From assembly GCA_003427395.1 (NCBI GenBank), contig BFEA01000560.1, positions 218,199 to 249,279 of the forward strand: 31,081 bases of DNA, given 5' to 3'. How positions within the stretch are numbered: the first letter of the stretch is position 1; each line of letters begins with the position of its first letter. Shown here piece by piece: positions 9,392 through 18,993 of the stretch. The position numbers were made by a program, and so were the translations under genes. The notes under the pieces were generated by a model that ran no database searches, was not told the DNA's origin, and saw nothing but the letters and a program-made list of their open reading frames with translations. The DNA is from Chara braunii (Eukaryota; Streptophyta; Charophyceae; Charales; Characeae).

Positions 9392-12062
9392 CTAATCAGT
9401 CCAGATCTCGCCGGGCCTGATCCTGATTGTCTGCATGTCCAGAAGCTGGGCCAATGTGTGCCATGCTAGGCCTGCCTCTTTGGCCGGGTCGTAGCGAATA
9501 AAGATGCCTGTTTGTGAGATCTTGTCCGGATCAGTTGCTACCTCAGCTATTGCTTGTGCCCCTGGTGGCATGGATTCGGCAATGTGTGTTTCCAGCTGTA
9601 TCCGGAGGAGCCCTTTTACCGCCTCTGACTGGCCTTGCTGCACTTCTGCCCAAAAGGATTACCAGCCTTGTAGCGTGACTCCCTTTCTCTTGGCATCTTC
9701 GACAGGGGTCAGGCCAACCTCCCATTTGCCATTTTTCTTTCGGACAGGGAGCAGCAGCATTGCCTTTTTTGATAAGGGCTGTATGTCCCGGCCCATCTCA
9801 ATCACATGCCTGAGCTTTTTCTTCGCACCATGTCCAGCGGCATATCGTCGTCCGGGCCCGGAGGGTCCGGGTCCGGGGGAGGGGGGGACGGGGGGACCGA
9901 CGGGGCTTTCGGAATCTATGACCCACCCTCTTGACTTCCCCCTGCAACGGTTTGTGTCTTGTCTTGTCCTTCTTCCTCCCCTATGTTTGAGTGTGGGGGC
10001 TGGAACCTTGCAAAAACTAGTGTGGCTATCCTTTGCCACGCTTCTGTCCATCTAGCTCCCGGGTGTAGTCCATTTTCTAGGACGTTTAAAAGTGAAGTGC
10101 TCTTATCCAGCATCGGAAAGAGCTCCAGATATGTTGTGTTCCAGAATTCATCCGTGAGGGGGCCGTATTTTGCCTTCAGGTTACTCATCAGCCAGTCTGC
10201 TATTGCTACCAATTTCTGTTCCGGGGCCAGGTGCAACGGCTGAGCTCCTTCCTCGTCGAGTCCCCCTGGTGCAGAGGCTGAGTTTTTTGGGAGTGGGTCC
10301 ACCTCCATGGGTTCGGGGGCAAAGGCAGCCTGGAAGGGGTTAGATTCCTTCAGCCGGTTTTGTCTCTCCCCATCCTCCGACCTCTCCACCTCCATTCTTT
10401 TCGCTTTCTCCTGTCCTTCCAACAGCCTACACCCCCCGCCCACCTCCCCTCCCACCTGTTCGCTCCTCAGTTCCCCCCCGCTCTCTGAATCCTGCTGCTT
10501 GAGGGTGCCTTCCGGTTTCGCCAAATGTGTCTCCTCCCCTCCCACCCTCCCTCCCGTCAATCCCTTCCCACTCTATAAACCCCGCTTCGACTCCAGTGAC
10601 TCTTTCTTATTCTCCCCTGTTCCTTGCGAGGTGGAGTCCGTCTCCTCCTCCTCCTGGATGTACCGTACCGCTGATGGGCCAGGGGCAGCAGCAGGGGTTC
10701 CTTGTTCACCTTTTTCTGGGGGCCCTTGTCCAGGTCCCGTTTGCTGCTTTTGGACCCAGGTCCCTTTCCCTGTTTTCTTCCCCACACTCCTCCACTGCAT
10801 TTCTTTCGAGTCCCGTTTCTGGGAGATCTGTTCCCCTTCTTGCACTTGCTCGTGCACTTTTTCCTCTACCGGGGCCGGGGGGACCCATGCATCCGGTGGG
10901 CGTGTCCCCCATTCAGGTTCCCCCGGTTTCTCCCATATCCACCCACCGGAGAGCCCTCATTCGTCTGGTCTTCTACGAACACCCATCCGTCGTGCCCGGG
11001 GTCCACCGTACGCAAGCAGGTCACTTTAAATGGGTCTCTCATCAGTCTCCCTGTTGCTCGCGGCCTCTTCTGCTGTTGCAGCAGGCAGTTGTACTCTGTA
11101 CTGAGATGGCCGTAGGTTCTGCACTTATGACACCAGGGGCGCAATTTGTGGGTCGTATGAATCAAGTATTCCTTTCCCCCCACCCGGTAAGGAATCACGT
11201 CATCTAGGGAGAAAGGTTGGCCCTGAGGGAAGTCCAGGGCCAGCATTAGGTAGTCGTCCCTCTTCGCCACATAGGAGGGGAGGGGGTCGACGATGTCGTA
11301 TAGCAGACCGAAGTCGTATACGAAAGCCGCCTGTATTTCCACTGGGATGTGGCGAAATTCCACCCAGTGGAAATCATTCATCAGTTGTGCCCTCCTTTCC
11401 TCTGGTCCCAGCCTTCGCTGTGGCGTCCATGGGTAAATCCGGACCTCTGAGCGCTCACAGCGAAGGCGCTTCCAGCCATCAATCCTCTGTTTGTCCATTT
11501 GGTGCATAGAGAGAACCATGAACAAGGTGTTTGTGACGGGTTGAATGAAAAACTGATCCCGGGCCAAGTCCGCACTATTTTTCGGGATTTCAAGCCGTCG
11601 CCCGATCCATCTGACCTTGTCGTTTACCGTTTTAAAGGCCGCATCGTCATGAAAGACCCAGTTGTTCGCATGCATCGTGTAAATCTCGTCTCTGATGGCT
11701 ATCCCATGGTTGGGATATGCTTTCACCATAGTCTGTCTACCCCCTTGGCTCACGACTCTCATCTCGGATGGAAGTAAAAATTTTCCCAGGAAAAAGGCCC
11801 GGGCAGGGGGCAACCCTTCGAGAGGAATCTCTAGCTTCCCCGACCGTGGGTTACCCTAACCACGGTGAATTGTGAGGACCTGGCCCTTAGGGGGGGGTTT
11901 GAGCCGATCTGCCCATGTGAGTTGTGGCTGGTGATTGCTCGCCACGTTTGTCTCTTCACCGTTTCTTGATTCTCCAGCAGGCGGATTCCCAATTTCTTCC
12001 CTCAACACCATCCCATGTTGCTCACTCTCCCTCTCCTCCTCCGTCAAAACCCCCATATCCAC
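9392..12062 (-). pseudogene. LINE ORF1 (RNA-binding, Gag-like), broken
   Basis: ORF1 proteins bind LINE RNA. The longest intact piece is 11813-10866, with PARAFFLGKF near its start and a zinc-knuckle-like CHKCRTYGH with a distant Cys near 11137-11089, resembling the plant DUF4283/zinc-knuckle ORF1 type. Reading upstream in the same frame, a TAG at 11856-11858 separates it from ADRLKPPPKGQVLTIHRG. Downstream the protein passes through two other frames, with an in-frame TAG at 10573-10575 and TAA at 9659-9661, then ends at 9392-9394. The C-terminal half holds a proline/glycine-rich linker and a conserved-looking block (EFWNTTYLELFPML, WTEAWQRIATLVFARF). Its spacing H-x6-C departs from the usual H-x4-C. 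I do not recognise the C-terminal block. Confidence 0.72.
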
Positions 12063-12400
12063 CTGCCTTTGGAATTCTCCACTGGATGTGGTTTCTGCTG
12101 CGGAACAGGCAAGGGGCTAACCATGTTCGGGATGTGCCCCTGTTTTGACCATTTTCTGTGTCGAAGGTGTTGGTCTCTAAGCTGTCTCATTGCCCCATTG
12201 TAGAACAACATTGAGTCCAGTCTTTTATGTGCTCGTTGCGTCCTGTTCAACGTTCTCATGGTGGAGCAGTTGGTTTTAGACTTTCGTTTTTTGTATTTTT
12301 CGTTTTTTGTGTTTTTTTGTGTTTTTCGATAAAATTTCAGTGGTTTAGTTCTTTTCTTCTTCTTTTCCTTCTTTTTTGTTTCCACTGATTCTTTTATGAT
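12063..12400 (-). other. 5' leader of the LINE
   Basis: An open frame on the minus strand (12385-12044) is extremely lysine-rich because the DNA is A-rich, and it sits in a different frame from ORF1. It may be the natural basic N-terminus of ORF1 displaced by a frameshift near 12050, or just leader. Upstream, at 12270-12390, the minus strand is A-rich. Confidence 0.4.
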
Positions 12401-13860
12401 TTTCCTTTTGCAGATTCCCAGGGGCCGGCTGGAGTGCTGTCCTCTGGCTTGTTGCGAGCCGACTTCATGGCAAGCTCGTCCCTATTTGCCCCGTCGCCCT
12501 CCTATACTCCAGCGTTGCGTTCCGACTTTGTCGCAAGCTCGTCCCTGTTTGTCACCTCGCCCCACCTCCTCCAACCCCTTCAATCTCCTCGCCCTCCCCT
12601 CGCCCTCCCCTCGCCCTCCTATTCTCCCTGCTCTACCCTCACTCTCCTCAGTTCTTCCCTGTCTCCCCCCTCCCCTTTTCCTCTACGGGTTTTAGATGTC
12701 TCCGCGTGACTCTTACCCCTGCTCCCTCCCCCCTTCCCCCGCCCGATGTATGAAATGAGGGACCACTCCCTGTTTCTTCCCCCCCTTCCCTGCCCCTCTA
12801 CGGTTTTGTGTGACTCAGCGTAGCTCTTGCCCCTGCTCCCTCCCCTCTTCCCCCCTCGATCTATGGAGCCCTTCCCCTCCCCTTCCGGGCCTCCCTACTC
12901 TATGCGCGTGTACCACCCTTCCTTGTAGTTGTCCTTGTGTCAATAGTCATCGACAACTCGCGCCTGGTCCAGACCTGGTAACTCACGGCCTTGCCCAATC
13001 ACGATGTCGACACTCACTCCACGTCAGCGCAACCAGTGATCACTTACCTGTTTGCCTGAGGACGCCACGATCCGTCCAGCTCGAGCCGCCGCAGTGTTCC
13101 TCTTCTCCTCTCCCCTATCTTCTTCCCCTTCTACCTTCTCCATCCATTCATCGTTCCTTCTCCTCCCTAATCTGTCCCGTTCTCGTCTCCAGCTTTTTAT
13201 CTCCTTGTCTTGTCCTTGTCTTCTTCTCTGTCCTTCCCTCATTCCATTCTCCTCGCCCTTCCAGTTTCAGATTTTTTTGCCCTCGTTTTCACTCCCTTCT
13301 CGTCTTTAAAATTTGCACTTCTACCTTTTCCACCCAACCCTCATTCCTACCCTTTGTACCACTCCGCAAGGTCACTGCCCCCTTGTCTAGTTATCTACGT
13401 CTCACCTGATTAGTCGACACTTTTGAATTCCCTGCCGTCCCATTCCCACCACCCTTTCCTGTTGTTGACGTTTTCCGGCTGATCCCACTCGCATGCGTAG
13501 TGTGTGCTCCACTTCCGAGTTCTCCTGCGTGCGGATCCTCTCTGAAGTGTCCAAAACTCCTCCTCGCCCCGACCCCCCTTGCTTAGATCTCCCCCTCTTT
13601 ACCTGATTGGGTCAACACGTGCAAAGACCCCAACATCCCGTCGTTGTTGCCTCCCCAACTTTATCCCTGTCGTTCCGTCGTTGTCGCTGTCCCGCCAGAA
13701 ATTGCAGTTTCCTTCCGTTGATGTTGCCTTCGTAGCTCTTTTTCACGCCCAAGTCCGCGTGCGAGTCTTCCCCACGTGTGTGTGGTGTGCGCTCCGCGTT
13801 CGAGCTCACCCGCGTGTGACCCGCTCACCTCCGGAACCCTCAGTCCAACACCCAGTGTAG
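12401..13860. other. Pyrimidine-rich degenerate repeats, possible LINE promoter region
   Basis: No gene is supported; open frames here translate to Pro/Ser/Leu-rich low-complexity sequence. The plus strand is strongly C/T-rich from 12540 to 13400. Degenerate direct repeats are visible at several scales: 63 bp at 12460/12523, about 120 bp at 12675/12796, and about 200 bp starting ACCTGATTxxGTCxACAC at 13403/13602. The position directly upstream of a minus-strand LINE suggests promoter monomers, which are known for some LINE families. This is inference. Confidence 0.4.
12460..12585 (+). repeat. 63-bp direct repeat, two copies
   Basis: Copies start at 12460 and 12523. Both contain CGACTT, then GCAAGCTCGTCCCT and TTTG, with a shared GTTGCG before each. 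It lies just upstream of the LINE. Confidence 0.75.
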
Positions 13861-14560
13861 GAACACAACGCCGTGCGCATGCATCTCTCCTCCGCCATGG
13901 TAACCAGAGTGCATGCGGCGATGGCCGACCTCCAGACAGTCGACTGGCATAGACCGACAGGCTGCGCTGATACTCCGCAGTTGCGCCCTGCGGCCGTTAG
14001 CGCTACCGGCGCGAAAATCCTCCTGCTAACAATGACTAACGATTTTCTAAATTGAGGGACTCTGCAAGGAGGTCCTATGCCACGGACGGTGTGATCAAGA
14101 CACACAACAAGGTTAGTCCGCGCAATCAAGAAGACACAACAGCCCACCAGGTAAGTATACAACATGCCACGTCAACAACAATAGTCACAGTACATCCGTT
14201 CGAAGTTAGCTGCTATTCCTCTCATCTTTGTTCCTTGCAGATGTCTGGCCAGGCATGCAATCAGACGCATGCCGCTACAGCAATGTCTGCTGCTTGTACC
14301 GCCAGCCTGATCCCACACATGCAAGGCCTTCTCTCCACTGGCCTGACCTCCAGTTGCCACGTCAGCAGTGCTTCGTTCAGCAACGTGCCTAGTCAGCAAC
14401 GATGCTGTCTTCAATGGCTGCCTGCCGCATCAGCCTTGGCCTCTCTTCGGTGGTTGTGTGCCACATCAGCATGAGGTGTCAACCTCGTGAGCAATGGTGT
14501 CTGCCACATCAGCAGGCATGCGCTATAACGCTTGCCTGAGCAGCTGTGAAACGGTATTCA
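13861..14560 (+). other. Leader-like or LTR-like sequence with CCACATCAGCA motifs
   Basis: No protein is recognised. The stretch contains a canonical small intron (14151-14240). After the acceptor come repeated copies of a GCCACATCAGCA-like word near 14356, 14427, 14460 and 14500. The same arrangement (CAG|GTAAGT followed by CCACATCAGCA words) occurs at 7222-7388, which suggests the two regions descend from related noncoding element sequence. Confidence 0.4.
14151..14240 (+). other. Candidate 90-nt spliceosomal intron
   Basis: The donor is CAG|GTAAGTAT at 14148-14158 and the acceptor is a pyrimidine tract then TTCCTTGCAG ending at 14240. The length and both sites are typical of plant introns. 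The flanking exons hold no recognised protein, so the transcript could be noncoding or an element leader. Confidence 0.5.
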
Positions 14561-15014
14561 CCAATTCGTGGTAGCTGAGGCAGATCTCAGGGCTCGATCC
14601 CTAGTTCCCCAACTTACCTGTGTACAATACCTGCGTCAACTCGAAGAGTTGAACCTGCGACCTGTAGAACCGCCAGTGGTAGGTAGGTCTGTCGTAGGTC
14701 TATAGGTAGCCAGGATTCGATCCGTAGACCTGTAGATTAGAAGGCTAGCTGCAGTCCTTCTAGAAGCTTGGCAAGTGGTCAAGTGGTGCAGGCAAGTGGG
14801 CAAGTGGTGTGACTAAAGCAAGCCCATGTTGGAGACGAGGACAAGTGGCAAGGGCAAATAGTAGGACCCCAGTGCAACTGCACTGCGTCGTAGGGTAGTC
14901 ACCATGCAGTCATGGGAGAGTCTAGAAAGTACCAGTCCGGTCCAGCAAGTACCACGGGGGGGACTGTGTGCACCATGGGCCAGGGATACAGGGCAGACCA
15001 ACGCAGCACAGAAG

Positions 15015-15020
15015 TATAAA
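15015..15020 (+). promoter_or_regulatory. TATA box
   Basis: TATAAA lies about 435 bases before the LTR end deduced from the plus-strand PBS, so it is a natural U3 promoter candidate for the second gypsy element. The start site would be expected near 15045-15050. Confidence 0.5.
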
Positions 15021-15155
15021 TCAAGAGGCTGCGTCCAGCCATTCATTCATTCATTCCTGTGGATGCCATGCGGAAGTGCTGCCTTAGCAGCTTGTGCGAG
15101 GAGGTCTGCAGTGTGCCCGAAGACGAAGTGGGCAGAGAAGTGTAGTGTAGCGATA

Positions 15156-15240
15156 NNNNNNNNNNNNNNNNNNNNNNNNNNNNNNNNNNNNNNNNNNNNN
15201 NNNNNNNNNNNNNNNNNNNNNNNNNNNNNNNNNNNNNNNN
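15156..15240. other. Assembly gap (85 Ns)
   Basis: A run of 85 unresolved bases falls within the presumed LTR. Open frames read across it are meaningless. Confidence 0.99.
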
Positions 15241-15454
15241 GTGTGTTGCGTATGATACTGAGTGTTGCGTGTGGGACATCCAGGGTGATCCAGAGTGCGA
15301 ACAGTGAGTTGTGTGGGCGCCCAGTCGCCATAGCCAGTTGAAGAGAACTCATATCTGGTTACAATATCTTAAGTACTGTCAGGGCGCATGTNGCCAGTTG
15401 CTGTATCGCTGTTTGCATGCAAGACAAGTGTGAATAATCGGAGTGTGAATGCAC

Positions 15455-15466
15455 TGGTATCGGAGC
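15455..15466 (+). promoter_or_regulatory. Primer binding site, initiator Met tRNA type
   Basis: TGGTATCGGAGC follows GAATGCA plus one spacer base, as expected directly after a 5' LTR. It is one base from the plant initiator Met complement and identical to the PBS of the minus-strand LTR at 6847-6858. It marks the start of the internal region that leads to the accessory array and gag-pol. Confidence 0.72.
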
Positions 15467-15688
15467 AGGTACCCGTTGTTCCATGCGCGCGATGTGTGCA
15501 GGGCCNATCGGCCATAGCTGAAGTGCCGCCGGAGGAGGTAGTCCGCCATAGCGGACCTCGAGGTGGAAGGAGAAGCCGCGCACCTGCAACAAGGAGACCA
15601 CGAGAGAGAGAGATGAGTGATACAAGATTGGTTACTTACCTGCTGCGCTGAAGATACCGCTACGGCGGAAGAGAGAGAGAGAGAGAGA

Positions 15689-15731
<43 letters not shown>

Positions 15732-16464
15732 GCGATCCAAGATTGGTTGTCACTTACCCGTGAGCCGAGCCTCGGGGACGATTAGTAGCTTCTCGTGGCC
15801 TGGTTCGGGAAAGGTTGTTCCTTATCGGACCAATGGAAGTGAATACCTGGACGACTGGCTCCAACGGCCCTACCGAGATGTGCGGGGTGATTCCCGAGAT
15901 TAACGGTGGGTACGCGAGCGGCAAGTCGGGATGGGGTATTCTGGGTACAAGGAAAGGGCTAATGCCTTGTCGGAGCCTGGGTACCTCGCTCGCGACGGTT
16001 GAGCTGTGCTTGAGGTACGCGATAAAACCCTGCCGATAGTAATAGTGGAGAGACCACTTTCGGGGAAAGGCCGGTGAGGAGATGACCGGTCTGTGTGCGA
16101 CGTTTGCTTGAGTTTTCCTTTTTGTGCCTTCCTCTGGAAAGTTTGCCTGATATGTGTTGGGATGGGGACTGAGCTTCTTGTCTATTCTCACCCTTGCCTG
16201 AGTCTGCACGAGTGAGAGAACATGAGAGTGAGGCTGGATAGGAGTCAGAAGGAAAAGAGAACCAAGAGAAAGGAACGCCGGTTGTTGGGGATCGATGGAG
16301 GGAATGGTTGGGTAGCAATCTCTGGGAAATGGGTAGGAAGGGTTAGGGAGACTCGGATGAAGGGGGTCTGAAAACAATCCTCATCTAGGAAAAGGCGACA
16401 ATTTGATTAAGAGGGGCCATGTGGTGCTCTCTTGTGAAAAACAGGATGGGAGCCAGCAAACAAG
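15467..16464 (+). other. Leader between PBS and accessory array
   Basis: No gene is supported. It contains a GA microsatellite flanked by a direct duplication (15605-15760) and then unique sequence. A minus-strand open frame of 207 residues (16377-15754) is Pro/Ser-rich, starts at GTG-like context and resembles nothing known. An acceptor-like AACAG ends at 16444, 20 bases before the first array ATG. Confidence 0.5.
15605..15760 (+). repeat. (GA)n microsatellite within a local duplication
   Basis: A sequence beginning GAGAGATGAGTGAT and containing CAAGATTGGTT then ACTTACC occurs at 15605-15642 and again, slightly changed, at 15723-15760 (period 118). A nearly pure GA run (one T) fills 15671-15728 between them. 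Confidence 0.88.
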
Positions 16465-17224
16465 ATGGCGCGATGGCTGTCACCCCCTGTCTATTCTAGC
16501 GGTCCAGAAATACCAATAGACGTAAGGGAAGGGGTATCTGTTGTTCTCCCGGAGGAAGGGACGTGGACGGACGCATTCCTCTGGATAGAGACGATTTGGA
16601 CTAAGGTCAACCTGACGAGACTTTCACCGAGTTTGATGGACCTAGAGTTCCGGGGGACGGTGGAAGCTCGAGGGCGGGTCTACCTATCCCAGGATCTGGA
16701 AAATGAAGTGGTAATAGGGTTGGTATTGGGCATGGCGCCGACACAGCTGTTTAGACAAGCAGAGCGGGAGGTGGTATGGGCAGCATGTCAGCGGGCGGAA
16801 ATGGAAATGGACAAGATAAATGTGCGAGTAGAACTCAGGGACAGGAAGAATATGAGACGACCCCTTAGAACAATGAGGTGCGTGCTACCCCCGTTTTTTG
16901 TGGATGTAGTCTTTGGGACCAGGGGTAGGTTGGAGCAGATATGTCGATCAATGACGCACCTTAGGCTGTACCAGTGCGCTCGAAGAAGAGGAGGCGGGGC
17001 CATTCGAAGGGAACTGGGCGGAGGAATTGGTTGAGGTACTAAACCTCCTCATCACGGATAAGATCTTCGTTTCTAGCCCAGTGCATTGGCAGATAATCTA
17101 TCGGAATGTGGCGGCGGGGGAGACTTTCTTAGAGGGTCTAAAGGAGTTGTTCTCGGAAGAAGAGGAGGATTTCAGTGACAGTGAGGACGAGGATGGGAAC
17201 GAGATAGAGGACTGGGACTTCTGA
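16465..17224 (+). pseudogene. Accessory array gene, copy A (unknown family)
   Basis: First of four tandem paralogues. It starts MARWLSPP at ATG 16465. Shared family motifs in order: VSVVLPEEG, WIETIW, GRVYLSQ, GLVLGMAP-QLF, RCVLPPFFVDVVFG, then GPFEGNWAEELVEVLN and an acidic tail (FSEEEEDFSDSEDED). The first frame runs to 17034, but the C-terminal motifs are in another frame, read back to about 16961, so one frameshift splits the gene near 16965. There is no signal peptide, membrane segment or known domain by eye. Length if whole is about 250 residues. I do not know its function. The acidic tail is unique to this copy. Confidence 0.65.
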
Positions 17225-17281
17225 GAACGGGGGTGGGGACTTACCCGAGGATGGGTTGTCAACTATGTGCAGGTAGGAGCG

Positions 17282-17947
17282 ATGGCCCGGGAATTTTCGC
17301 CATGGAACTGCACGTGGGACCCAAAACGAGCCGGAAGGGGAGTGGAAATGTTTGTACCAATGAGTGATGAATGGAAGGGGGACACATGTGACTGGCGAGG
17401 GTATGAGATCATACCGGAACTATCATATTTGTGGATAGAATGTGTCTGGAACCCGTTGAGGGAAGAGGAAGGATGGGATGATATTGCAGAAGGGAAAGTG
17501 GAGTCCGTTGGGACGGTCGTCTTGTCAGAGCAAGGATGCACCTATTCTGCACCACGCTTGCGGCAGGGCAGAACCCGATGTGGCTTTTGGGGGATGCCGA
17601 GGTAAGGACTCGAAAGGCGGGTGAAAGGTTCGCCAACAAGGGATGGGATGAGGTCAGTAGTAGGGCCGTGATGGGAGGATGGAAGGAATTTAGCGCGCCT
17701 TGCGTCTGGACCAAGACACATAGGCGATGCGTGGTTGGCAGAGGAATTCTATAAAACATCTTTGAAATTGGGACCTTTCCATGGCGACAGAGCCCGGGAG
17801 GTTCTTATCATTTTGGACATTGAAAGAAATGACCGCCAGAAGGTGGCCCCGGAAACTAGGGAGGCCATAATCCGCTAGGAAGTAGCAGCGACACCGTGCT
17901 ATGTGGATGACGTGTTCAAACTGTTTGAGGTATTGTGGTTTGACTAA
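17282..17947 (+). pseudogene. Accessory array gene, copy B (unknown family), decayed
   Basis: Second paralogue, starting MAREFSPW at ATG 17282, nine bases after a TGTGCAG acceptor-like box. Motifs: VEMFVPMSDEW, YLWIECVWNP, GTVVLSEQ, then after a frameshift near 17530 LAAGQNPMWLLGDAE, GGWKEFSAP. After another disruption near 17700 come SLKLGPFHGDRAREVLIIL (17765-17830) and YVDDVFKLFEVLWFD, ending at 17947, with a TAG inside. The LPPFxVDxVFG motif is lost. This is the most degraded copy. Spacing to copy A is 57 bases. Confidence 0.55.
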
Positions 17948-18071
17948 AGGAGCGGTAAAGCCGCGGGGCCAGGCAAGTATGAGAAAACTGCTAAGATAAG
18001 GGGATGGGATGTCTGGCCGGTGTAGGTCTCGGTGTGGGCTGCGAGAGAGAAGACCAAGGACAAGAGCGCAG

Positions 18072-18843
18072 ATGGCACGAAGAAGGACGTTCCTGGAGGA
18101 CCGCCCGCTGGGCATTGAGCCGCCTAGGGATGTGGATGGTAGGATAGAGATCAGCCTGCCCGCCGCAAATGAGGGATGGCACCCGGTGGCAGATTGGGTT
18201 GGGGTTGAACTCATGGAAAACTTGGTTTACCTAGTAACGAGGGTTGAATGGCGTGCGGATGAGAACGGAGAGTGGAACCCGGACCCGCGGGGGCATGTGC
18301 GGGCGGAAGGACGATTGTATATGTCTGAAGATGGGTGGAGGGAGTTCGGCGTTCAGCTGGCATCAGGAGAAGACCCGTTGAGTATGTTTGAAGGAGCGTG
18401 GCAGTTAGTTTGGCAGGTTGGGTTCGAGTTCGCAGACCCAGGAGTCGACGACGTAACAGCGGACCTTAGGGTTACCATGATCGGGAGTTTCGAATTGCCA
18501 AGTGAGAACATTCGGATGAGGCTACCACCCTTCCTGGTGGAAAGACTGGGCGGGGTGGAACTTGTTAGAGAGGCAGTAGCCGACTTGCGAGCCTGACATA
18601 TGAAGATGCGATGGTCCATCAAGAATATTATCGGGCCTCCTTAGAAATGGGGCCATTTAGCGGTGAACAAAGATATGAGGTGCTGCGCATCCTGCACGCT
18701 GTGTTTAGTACTAGGCCAAGGGCTCTGGCCGTTATAGTGAGGTCCTGTGGGGCGTCATTCGACGGGAAATAAGTCGAGGGATGGCGTACGTAGACGACCT
18801 ATACAGGCTATATGAGACGGCGGAAATAGGAACAGGCCGGTGA
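18072..18843 (+). pseudogene. Accessory array gene, copy C (unknown family)
   Basis: Third paralogue and the one with the longest intact run (ATG 18072 to stop at 18596). It starts MARRRTFLEDRP. Motifs: IEISLPAANEGW, YLVTRVEW, GRLYMSEDGW, VQLASGEDPLSMFEGAW, RMRLPPFLVERLGG. The C-terminal part continues in another frame after about 18590: EYYRASLEMGPFSGEQRYEVL, then after a further shift YVDDLYRLYETAE, ending at 18843. An open extension upstream to 18009 is Arg-rich and lacks counterparts in the other copies, so ATG 18072 is preferred. Function unknown. Confidence 0.62.
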
Positions 18844-18993
18844 AAGAGTCAAGGAAAGTGGGGAAGGTGATAGAAAGGGGAAAGGGAGCCCCAAGCAAAG
18901 GACCAAGAAATTGCTCAGGTAAGGATCGGGAGATGGATGGAATAAGCCAACTTGCTTGCTGTTGAAACTGTGCAGGGGACCACTAAGTCAGAA

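Larger units (their letters stand above)
8577..12400 (-). mobile_element. LINE (non-LTR retrotransposon), internally deleted
   Basis: Minus-strand order is basic leader, ORF1 with a zinc knuckle, ORF2 endonuclease, then a short 3' segment ending in poly(A)13 at 8577-8589. ORF2 stops being recognisable after the VGDY motif at about 8790, so the RT and C-terminal domains (normally over 2.5 kb) are missing while the 3' end is present. That is an internal deletion, not the 5' truncation usual for LINEs. ORF1 carries frameshifts and in-frame stops. No target-site duplication could be confirmed; the 5' end near 12400 is approximate. Confidence 0.8.
14800..15453 (+). mobile_element. 5' LTR (3' part) of the second gypsy element
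   Basis: The right boundary is the CA at 15452-15453, one base before the PBS. A TATA box at 15015-15020 fits U3. The assembly gap lies inside R-U5. The left boundary is not defined; the value given is only a lower estimate. No second copy of this sequence is present in the window, so the pairing with a 3' LTR cannot be tested here. Confidence 0.45.

Noticed and set aside
12396-13409. Several plus-strand Pro/Ser-rich ORFs
   Set aside because: They follow from the C/T-rich repeats; no start context, motif or conserved pattern.
15043-15352. ORFs reading across the N run
   Set aside because: The gap is unresolved sequence, so the frames are artefacts.
15754-16377. 207-codon minus-strand ORF in the leader
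   Set aside because: Pro/Ser-rich, no motif, antisense to the element leader; considered chance.
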